Origin: CAZYXO01 sp964651315
GTDB lineage: Bacteria > Bacillota_I > Bacilli_A > RF39 > UBA660
Direction: 5' to 3'
Assembly (NCBI GenBank): GCA_964651315.1
Contig: CAZYXO010000013.1
Coordinates: forward strand, 1-17,526
DNA: 17,526 nucleotides
Each line of letters begins with the position of its first letter. Within the stretch, counting starts at the first letter, position 1. Both the position numbers and the translations under genes were made by a program. Shown one piece after another: positions 7,430-13,766 of the stretch. Under the pieces are notes generated by a model, which was not told the DNA's origin, did not search any database, and was given only the letters and a program-made list of their open reading frames with translations.

Positions 7430-7458
7430 TTGTTAAAATAGTAAACTTATGCTATTAT
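7430..7458 (+). promoter_or_regulatory. Sigma-A promoter with extended -10 for the small RNA
   Basis: The -35 TTGTTA (7430-7435) and -10 TATTAT (7453-7458) are separated by exactly 17 bases. TGC directly precedes the -10 (7450-7452), giving an extended element. Transcription should start near 7465. Confidence 0.7.
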
Positions 7459-7464
7459 GTATAC

Positions 7465-7573
7465 AGATGAAGGAAACTTCATACAATAAAAAAGGGAACA
7501 TTTAGTGTTTGTGTGTTGAATGTTCGCCTTTTACAGGTGACACTCAATTCAGCAATGAACTGAGTGTTTTTTT
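7465..7573 (+). ncRNA. Candidate small structured RNA, about 110 nt, family not recognised
   Basis: A complete transcription unit without a convincing reading frame lies in the 308-base gap between the thioredoxin-fold gene and trmL. Three hairpins follow the promoter. The first is a 6-bp stem capped by a GAAA tetraloop (7467-7482). The second is GGGAACATT paired with AATGTTCgCC (7494-7528), with one bulged G and a 16-base GU-rich loop. The third is the terminator hairpin (7540-7567). Between the last two is the single-stranded CCTTTTACAGGTG region. I compared it mentally with 6S RNA, SRP RNA, T-box and common riboswitches, and it matches none. It could be a trans-acting sRNA or an attenuated leader, but trmL is 160 bases beyond the terminator and has its own -10. 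The rest of the gap (7574-7732) shows only the trmL promoter. Confidence 0.6.
7540..7573 (+). terminator. Strong Rho-independent terminator of the small RNA
   Basis: ACACTCA (7540-7546) pairs with TGAGTGT (7561-7567). One A-C mismatch follows, then TTCA pairs with TGAA around a GCAA tetraloop. Seven T residues (7567-7573) follow the stem. This is the best terminator in the window. Confidence 0.9.
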
Positions 7574-7700
7574 ACCCATATTATCATCTCCCTTCATAAA
7601 TAAAGTTTAGCAAACACTCAATCATTAAATTTTTCTATATAAATAATATAGTTTACGTTTAAACAATAAATATTTTAATTATTTCATTTAATTAAAATTA

Positions 7701-7709
7701 TGATAAAAT
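7701..7709 (+). promoter_or_regulatory. Extended -10 promoter of trmL
   Basis: TGATAAAAT lies 23 bases before the trmL ATG, with no recognisable -35. It is identical to the element before the thioredoxin-fold gene. A purine-rich AGAGAAAGAAG stretch downstream serves as a weak ribosome-binding site. Confidence 0.5.
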
Positions 7710-7732
7710 AGTTTAGAGAAAGAAGAATTAAG

Positions 7733-8239
7733 ATGATTAATATAGTTTTATTTGAACCTTTAATACCACAAAATACTGGAAATATAATGCGTACTTGTGT
7801 AGCAACTAATGCAACATTACATTTAATTAAACCACTTGGTTTTAGTTTAGATGAAAAAAGTATTAAAAGAAGTGGTGTTAATTATATTGAAAATTGTCAT
7901 TATTACTTATATGAAAATATTGCAGACTTTTTTAATAAAAATGAAGGAGAATACTTCTTTTTAACAAGATATGGTCATAAACCACATACAGATATTAATT
8001 TTAATGAAATAACTAAACCAATATATTTAATATTTGGTAAAGAAACAACTGGAATACCAAAAGAAATTCTAAAACCACATCTTGATAAGTGTTTTAGAAT
8101 TCCTATGACAGATAATGTTCGAGCACTTAATTTATCTAATTGTGTAGCAATAGTAACATATGAAGTATTAAGACAATTAAATTACCCTAACCTTTTATTT
8201 GATGAGCCTCATAAAAGTAAAACTTTTTTAGAAGATTAA
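7733..8239 (+). CDS. trmL: tRNA (cytidine(34)-2'-O)-methyltransferase TrmL
   Basis: This 168-residue SPOUT-class enzyme 2'-O-methylates the wobble base (cytidine or cmnm5-uridine 34) of the two tRNA-Leu species that read UUR codons, using S-adenosylmethionine. The N-terminus INIVLFEPLIPQNTGNIMRT is diagnostic of TrmL. The SAM-binding trefoil knot is represented by IYLIFGKETTGIP (~100-112) and FRIPMTDNVRALNLSNCVAIVTYE (in two blocks, ~122-145). The length is normal. The gene converges with the calcium ATPase gene, and their stop codons overlap by 3 bases within TTAA (8236-8239), with no terminator between them. The gene is probably monocistronic. Confidence 0.96.
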   Translation: MINIVLFEPLIPQNTGNIMRTCVATNATLHLIKPLGFSLDEKSIKRSGVNYIENCHYYLYENIADFFNKNEGEYFFLTRYGHKPHTDINFNEITKPIYLIFGKETTGIPKEILKPHLDKCFRIPMTDNVRALNLSNCVAIVTYEVLRQLNYPNLLFDEPHKSKTFLED

Positions 8240-10848
8240 ACACCGTAATAATCACGATGTTTTTTTATAAATGTTTTACGAATAAAATCAATAGGAATAA
8301 CACTCATAGCAAGTAATATGACAATAAATAGTTCTTTAGCAGTTAAACCATAAGTACGAAAAACATTACCACCAAAATATATTAAATAAAGTTGAGCAAT
8401 TATAATGAATAAAAATACACCTAGAAATACTTTATTTTTACGTAAATTCGCAAATATATTTAATCGTTCACTTCTTGCATTAAAGGAATTGAAAATACCA
8501 ATAAAGATAAATAAAGCAAAATAAGCAGTCATTAAATACATATTGTTATCTCCTACTCTAAAAATAACTTTTACTATTGGTAATTTTAAAAACAAAATAC
8601 ATAAAGTTGCTGAATATAAACCAGTAAAAAATATACTATTAAACATATATTTATTCATAATTGGTTCATCTTTTCTTTTAGGTTTTTCTTTCATGTAACT
8701 ATCAAGTGGTGGTTCAAAACTAAATGCAAGACCAGCAAATGTATCCATTATCATATTTAACCATAACATTTGAATTATTGTAATTGGAGTATTAATACCA
8801 ATAAAAGGCCCAATAATTGATAAGATTAAAGCACACATATTAACAGTACATTGATAGATTATAAATTTTCTAATACTTTTAAAAATAGTTCGTCCATATA
8901 AAATTGCTTTACTAATTGACATAATATTATCATCAAGAATTACAATATCACTTGCTTCTTTTGCAACTTCAGTTCCACTCCCCATAGCAAAACCAACATT
9001 AGCTTTTTTTAATGCTGGTGCATCATTAACACCATCACCAGTCATTCCAACAACTTGTCCTTTATCCATGATTATTTTTACCAATCTACTTTTATCTTGC
9101 GGAAGTGCTCTTGCAATAACTTTAATGTGTGGTAAAACTTGACTAATTTGAATATCATTATATTTAGCAAGTTCACTACTAGTTAAAACAATATCTTCAG
9201 AACTATTAATAAGTCCAACTTCTCTAGCAATAGATTCTGCAGTATTTTTTTCATCTCCAGTTATCATAATTGTTTGAATACCTGCTTCAGTAATTGTTTT
9301 AACTGCTAATTTAGATTCAGGACGAAGTTCATCTTTTAAAGTAATGAATCCAATTAAAGTCATATATTCTAACTTTTCACTTTTATCATTATAAGCAAGA
9401 GCAATAACTCTGCAACTACTTTTAGTTTGAGCAATAATACTTTCTTCTATTTTACTTTTATCAAAAATTAATTTACTTTCATTATTGGCATTTAAATACT
9501 TTGTACACATATTTAAAATTATCTCTGGTGCTCCTTTAACATAAGTAACTGTATTTCCATTATCGATAGTTGCAACACTATATTTATCTTTACTATTAAA
9601 AGGAATTTTATTAATTATTTTAGCGTCAAAATTTTCTTTTTTTTCGATAAATTTAAGTAATGCTTTATCAGTTATATTACCACCAATAATTTCTTTATCA
9701 GTAAGAATAGATGCATTATTATAATAAAGTGATTCATAAACAGTTTTATATGTTAATGTTTTTGTTTTAACTTTATTTAAACTAGAATAACTACATAAGT
9801 CACCACTTATAAATTCTTTAACACTTAAATTACCTTTCGTAAGAGTCCCGGTTTTATCTGTTAATAAAACATTTAAACTACCAGATGTTTCTATTCCAAC
9901 TAATTTTCTAACTAATACATTACTTTTTAACATTCGTTTCATATTACTAGATAATACTAGTGTAATCATCATTGGAAGACCTTCTGGAACAGCGACAACT
10001 ATGATAGTAACACTAAGAGTTAAAGCATAAATCAAATAATCCATCATTATAGGAAAATTAGTAAGTGTTGCAACAATACTACTCCATTCAAATTTATTAT
10101 CGATAATTATTACAGAAAAAAGATAAGAGAGTGTAACAATTATGGCCCCCACATAACCAATTCTGCTGATAATTTTAGCAAGTCCTGTTAAACGCATTTT
10201 TAATGGACTAGGAGGATTTTTTTCTTGAATTTCTTTAGCTAAAATACCATATTCAGTATTAAAACCAACTTTTTTAACTATCATTTTAGCGTCGCCATTG
10301 TAAATTACACTACCACGATAAACAAAATTATGTTTACGAGGATTATCAAAATTATTTGTACATTCTTTGTATATTTCTTTTGTTTCACCAGTAAACATTG
10401 ATTCATCAACAGTTAATTTACCTTCAATTATAAATCCATCAGCAGGTATTTTTTCGCCACTCATAAGTAAAACCACATCATCTACTACTATTTCACTAAC
10501 TGGTATTAATTTAACTTTATTATCTCTAAGTACTCTAGCATTTATCTTTTCTGATTCATTTTGTAAGGCATTAAATGCTGATTCACTACCATATTCACTA
10601 ATTGACGATATAAAAGATGCTAAAAATACAGCAATAAATATTCCAACTGTTTCATACCAATCATAATTTTTGAATAAAAAAAGTAATTTTATAGCAAGTG
10701 CTATTAAAAGTATCCTTATAATTGGATCTCCTAAAGATTCAAGTAATAATTTAAAAAACGAATTTTTATTTTTAGCACTTATTTCATTATTACCAAATAA
10801 TCTTCTTTTTTGTAATACTTCATTACTACTTAAACCAGTTTTATTCAT
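8236..10848 (-). CDS. P-type calcium-transporting ATPase, type IIB-like
   Basis: This 870-residue membrane pump most probably exports Ca2+ using ATP. The actuator loop has TGET (153-156). The phosphorylation motif is DKTGTLT with Asp331. The nucleotide-binding domain has KGAPE (~439), and the hinge has MTGDGVNDAPALKKA (~602-616). Membrane helix 4 carries VAVPEGLP (~285-292), and helix 6 carries LWLNMIMDTFAGLAFSFEPP (~695-714) with ion-binding N698 and D702. The QCTVN motif in helix 5 and the helix 6 block look more like plasma-membrane (PMCA, type IIB) pumps than SERCA-type bacterial pumps, whose helix 5 has an NxxE. No calmodulin-binding tail is present. AGGAGGA lies 9 bases before the ATG. 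The transported ion is inferred from these motifs. Confidence 0.93.
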   Translation of the reverse strand: MNKTGLSSNEVLQKRRLFGNNEISAKNKNSFFKLLLESLGDPIIRILLIALAIKLLFLFKNYDWYETVGIFIAVFLASFISSISEYGSESAFNALQNESEKINARVLRDNKVKLIPVSEIVVDDVVLLMSGEKIPADGFIIEGKLTVDESMFTGETKEIYKECTNNFDNPRKHNFVYRGSVIYNGDAKMIVKKVGFNTEYGILAKEIQEKNPPSPLKMRLTGLAKIISRIGYVGAIIVTLSYLFSVIIIDNKFEWSSIVATLTNFPIMMDYLIYALTLSVTIIVVAVPEGLPMMITLVLSSNMKRMLKSNVLVRKLVGIETSGSLNVLLTDKTGTLTKGNLSVKEFISGDLCSYSSLNKVKTKTLTYKTVYESLYYNNASILTDKEIIGGNITDKALLKFIEKKENFDAKIINKIPFNSKDKYSVATIDNGNTVTYVKGAPEIILNMCTKYLNANNESKLIFDKSKIEESIIAQTKSSCRVIALAYNDKSEKLEYMTLIGFITLKDELRPESKLAVKTITEAGIQTIMITGDEKNTAESIAREVGLINSSEDIVLTSSELAKYNDIQISQVLPHIKVIARALPQDKSRLVKIIMDKGQVVGMTGDGVNDAPALKKANVGFAMGSGTEVAKEASDIVILDDNIMSISKAILYGRTIFKSIRKFIIYQCTVNMCALILSIIGPFIGINTPITIIQMLWLNMIMDTFAGLAFSFEPPLDSYMKEKPKRKDEPIMNKYMFNSIFFTGLYSATLCILFLKLPIVKVIFRVGDNNMYLMTAYFALFIFIGIFNSFNARSERLNIFANLRKNKVFLGVFLFIIIAQLYLIYFGGNVFRTYGLTAKELFIVILLAMSVIPIDFIRKTFIKKHRDYYGV

Positions 10849-10914
10849 GAGTGCTTGTCCTCCTAAATAAATATATGATTTAAAATAGTTTTAATTCTAA
10901 TTATTTTAAATGTA

Positions 10915-10942
10915 AATAAAAATCCCTTAAATTTAAGAGATT
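10915..10942 (-). terminator. Probable Rho-independent terminator of clpC
   Basis: On the minus strand AATCTCTTAAA pairs with TTTAAGGGATT (10942 to 10921) with one G-T wobble and almost no loop, followed by TTTTATTT. It lies about 55 bases after the clpC stop codon. The stem is AU-rich, so efficiency is uncertain. The rest of the gap 10865-10997 must also hold the promoter of the calcium ATPase; TATATT near 10873-10878 on the minus strand is a weak candidate. Confidence 0.5.
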
Positions 10943-10997
10943 AAACTAATATACGAATTTTTCTTTACATTCTAGTATTAACTTATTTGTAAACAAG

Positions 10998-13100
10998 TTA
11001 ATTATTATATATTTCTTTTTCAATTAACTTTTTTACATTACGAAGTCCATATTCTTTATAATTAGAATCAGCAAGTATTTTATCCACATCACTAATATTA
11101 TTTTTACTAATATATTCTTTAATAACATTTTCATTTAATTCTTGATATTCAATTATATCATCAAATCTTGCCATAAACTCTTTACTAAATGTATCATTAT
11201 TCTTATTAATATTACTAAAACCAAGATTTTTACTTACAACATTAGAAGTCATAAAAATAAATGTATTATTAAAATCAATTATATTACCTTTACTATCTGT
11301 AACAAATCCTTCATCTAGTATTTGCAAAAATAAATTTATTACCGAACTATGAGCTTTTTCTATTTCATCAACTAATATAACTGAATATGGATTATCCATT
11401 ACTTTTCTAAAAATATAATTATCATCATATCCAACATAACCAGATGATACTCCAATTAATTTATTAACTGAAGTTTCTAAGTTATATTCACTCATATCAA
11501 GTCTTATTAATTTATCTTTTGGATTAATTATTTTACTAATAACTTTAACGCTTTCAGTTTTTCCAACTCCACTAGGTCCTGTCAAAAGTAAAGAAAGTGG
11601 CTTGTTATCATATTTAAATTTCTTTTTTAAATTAAGCATTATTTTATTTAATGCAGATTCTTGCCCTAATATATTTTCCATCAAATTATTTTCTATTTTT
11701 ATCAGTAATTCATTTTTATTTAATAATAGGGGAATATTAGTTTTTTTCTCTAATACTTCTAAGATATCATCTCTAGTTATTTTAGAAATTACTCCATCAT
11801 TACTATTTTTAATGTTTAGTTCTTCTTGATGATAATCTATTGCTTTTTCAAAATCATTATTAGCAACACTTTCTTCTTTTGCTTTGATAATTTGTTCTAA
11901 TTTATCCCATTTATTAAATGAAACATTATTCATAGATGCTACTTTTACTTTAGCACAAACACTATCAAGTAAATCAATAGATTTATCAGGATTATATTTG
12001 TTTTTAATATATTTATTAGCAAAATACACAATATCTGCAATATTATTCTCCGAAATTTCAATATTGTGGTGTAATTCATAACAGTTTTTTATTTTTGTTA
12101 ATATTTCAATTGTTTTTTCTTCATTAGGTTCATCTATATTTATCAATTCAAATCTTCTATCTAAAGCTTTATCTTTATTAATTGTTTTATAATATTCTTC
12201 TTTAGTTGTTGCACCGATACATTTAATATCACCACGTGCTAGATAAGGTTTTAAAATATCTGTTGCATTTATGGCACCTTCAGCACCTCCTGCATTTATT
12301 ATCGTATGAATTTCATCGATAAATAAAATAATGTTATTATCATTTAATAATTCTTTAATAATTTTATTTAATCTTTCTTCAAATTCGCCACGATATTTAG
12401 TACCTGCAACTAAAGAACCCATTTCTAACGAAATTATTTTTTTGTCTTTTAAATATGATGGAACACTGCCTATTTTTATTCTTCTAGCAATTTCCTCAAC
12501 TATTGCAGTTTTGCCAACTCCGGCATTTCCCACTAATAACGGATTATTTTTCTTTTTTCGCAGTAATGTTTCAATAATTCTAGTTATTTCTTCTTCTCGT
12601 CCATAAATAATATCATTTTCTTCAACTTTATCATTTAAACAACTACCTAAATTCATAATTTCTGTTTTTTTGGAATTACTTTTACGCATTCTTAAACTAT
12701 CATATAATTCATCAACATCAATACCCATTTTTATCATTAAACGAATTGCAATACCTTCGCCTTCTTCTAATAAAGATACCAATAAAAGATTTTCAGTAAC
12801 AACACCATTATTAGTTTCTTTTGCTTCCACTATTGCATTTTCAATAACTTTTTTTAATAAAGGAGTATACAAATTAATAACAAATTTTTTATTACTTTTA
12901 CCAATTACACTAATTAATTCTTGTTTAAAATTATGATATGTTAAATCATAATTTTCTAATTCTGTAGAAACTTCATTTTCATTTTTTAAAATGGCTAAAA
13001 CTAAATGTTCAGTTCCAACATATGGATGACACAAATCTATTCTTTCTTTTTCTGCTAACTTAAATATTTTACAAATTTCAAAACCAAAATTATTAAACAT
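10998..13100 (-). CDS. clpC: ClpC-type AAA+ unfoldase, short form
   Basis: This 700-residue Hsp100 protein is clearly shorter than typical ClpC (~810). It has two N-domain Clp repeats (VGTEHLVLAIL ~28-38 and VTENLLLVSLL ~101-111). The first AAA+ module has Walker A GNAGVGKT (~191-198), Walker B ILFIDEIH (~258) and the arginine pair in DRRFE. A UVR-like short middle domain lies at ~408-427. The second AAA+ module has GPSGVGKT (~508-515), VILVDEIEKAH (~574) and the sensor GLR (~685). LGF at 626-628 sits where ClpC has VGF and probably docks ClpP, so a protease partner is likely. The missing length lies in the first ATPase/middle region and a shortened end of the second module. No ctsR, mcsA or mcsB is adjacent. 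AAGGAGG precedes the ATG within an inverted repeat. Confidence 0.9.
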   Translation of the reverse strand: MFNNFGFEICKIFKLAEKERIDLCHPYVGTEHLVLAILKNENEVSTELENYDLTYHNFKQELISVIGKSNKKFVINLYTPLLKKVIENAIVEAKETNNGVVTENLLLVSLLEEGEGIAIRLMIKMGIDVDELYDSLRMRKSNSKKTEIMNLGSCLNDKVEENDIIYGREEEITRIIETLLRKKKNNPLLVGNAGVGKTAIVEEIARRIKIGSVPSYLKDKKIISLEMGSLVAGTKYRGEFEERLNKIIKELLNDNNIILFIDEIHTIINAGGAEGAINATDILKPYLARGDIKCIGATTKEEYYKTINKDKALDRRFELINIDEPNEEKTIEILTKIKNCYELHHNIEISENNIADIVYFANKYIKNKYNPDKSIDLLDSVCAKVKVASMNNVSFNKWDKLEQIIKAKEESVANNDFEKAIDYHQEELNIKNSNDGVISKITRDDILEVLEKKTNIPLLLNKNELLIKIENNLMENILGQESALNKIMLNLKKKFKYDNKPLSLLLTGPSGVGKTESVKVISKIINPKDKLIRLDMSEYNLETSVNKLIGVSSGYVGYDDNYIFRKVMDNPYSVILVDEIEKAHSSVINLFLQILDEGFVTDSKGNIIDFNNTFIFMTSNVVSKNLGFSNINKNNDTFSKEFMARFDDIIEYQELNENVIKEYISKNNISDVDKILADSNYKEYGLRNVKKLIEKEIYNN

Positions 13101-13128
13101 AGAATCCTCCTTATAGTATTCTATGTTT
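13095..13128 (-). promoter_or_regulatory. Perfect 11-bp inverted repeat enclosing the clpC ribosome-binding site and start codon
   Basis: AAACATAGAAT (13095-13105) and ATTCTATGTTT (13118-13128) are exact inverted copies around a 12-base loop. In the clpC mRNA the loop carries AAGGAGG and the 3' arm contains the AUG, so the start codon would be paired. As DNA it could be an operator, since a possible promoter (TTAACA at 13138-13133, 17 bases, TATAAG at 13115-13110) overlaps it. It is not a CIRCE or CtsR-type site. Confidence 0.6.
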
Positions 13129-13151
13129 ATCTTGTTAAAATATTTTAATAT

Positions 13152-13766
13152 TTATTCAGTTTTCTCATACTTTGCAATATATAATTTATCGTCTTTTTTA
13201 ATTACAGTTACAGTTCCTTTTTTATCATATTCATAATCTTTTTTATAATCCCATGTTAAATTTATTTCATAAGCTTCATATTCTTTTTTATCATATTCGT
13301 ATTTAATTTCTTTTAAATCAACAATTTCTATTTTATCAACAATAGGTAAATTTTGTTTTCTGTTTTCTTTTACTTCAATACCATCATATAAAGAATTTTC
13401 AATATTTATTCGAAAATTTGCTTGATCACTTTCTAAGATATATTCTACTCCACCAACATCATATTTGTTATTTTTGTTATCAATTGTAAATAAATCTATT
13501 ATAAATAATTTTGCTAAACACTTTGCATATTCTTCATAGTTTATCTCTTCTTTATCTAAAATTTTACTTAATTCTTCAAAGTTTTCATGCATTAATTTTG
13601 TATCACGATCATCTAAAGTATAATTAAAATTTTCAATTTTATCTACTACATTTACTATTGTTTCTTTTTCTTTATTTTTTGTAAATAAGAAATAACCCGT
13701 CAAACCAATTAACAGTAGTATTACAATAATTATTAATAATAAAGATATTTTATATTTCTTTTTCAT
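13152..13766 (-). CDS. Membrane-anchored extracytoplasmic protein of unknown function
   Basis: This 204-residue protein has a lysine-rich N-terminus and one strong membrane helix (~7-28) without a lipobox, so the remaining ~175 residues should face outward. I do not recognise the family. The outer part has a helical first half (around EELSKILDKEEINYEEYAK) and a strand-rich second half with repeated KEYE/YEYDKK segments that ends in a beta hairpin (TVTVIKKDDKLYIAKYEK). This layout is compatible with NTF2-like or similar small mixed folds. It overlaps the LtaS-type gene by 4 bases (ATGA), with AAAGG just upstream, so the two are translationally coupled. A role as a partner of the envelope enzymes upstream is a reasonable inference. 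Confidence 0.75.
   Translation of the reverse strand: MKKKYKISLLLIIIVILLLIGLTGYFLFTKNKEKETIVNVVDKIENFNYTLDDRDTKLMHENFEELSKILDKEEINYEEYAKCLAKLFIIDLFTIDNKNNKYDVGGVEYILESDQANFRINIENSLYDGIEVKENRKQNLPIVDKIEIVDLKEIKYEYDKKEYEAYEINLTWDYKKDYEYDKKGTVTVIKKDDKLYIAKYEKTE

Noticed and set aside
7467..7506. A 12-codon frame (MKETSYNKKGNI) inside the small RNA
   Set aside because: Its ATG is in the first hairpin with no ribosome-binding site upstream and almost no leader; the RNA structure explains the sequence better.
7544..7579. An 11-codon minus-strand frame (MGKKTLSSLLN) with a GGGAGATGAT Shine-Dalgarno-like sequence
   Set aside because: It reads back through the terminator stem, has no promoter, and is too short to support from one sequence.
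10367..12936. Several plus-strand open frames of 65-99 codons opposite the calcium ATPase and clpC genes
   Set aside because: They are antisense to well-conserved domains and have no promoter or ribosome-binding site.
13095..13128. A CIRCE or CtsR heat-shock operator at clpC
   Set aside because: The arms do not contain TTAGCACTC or the AGTCAAA heptad repeat, so neither known regulator fits.
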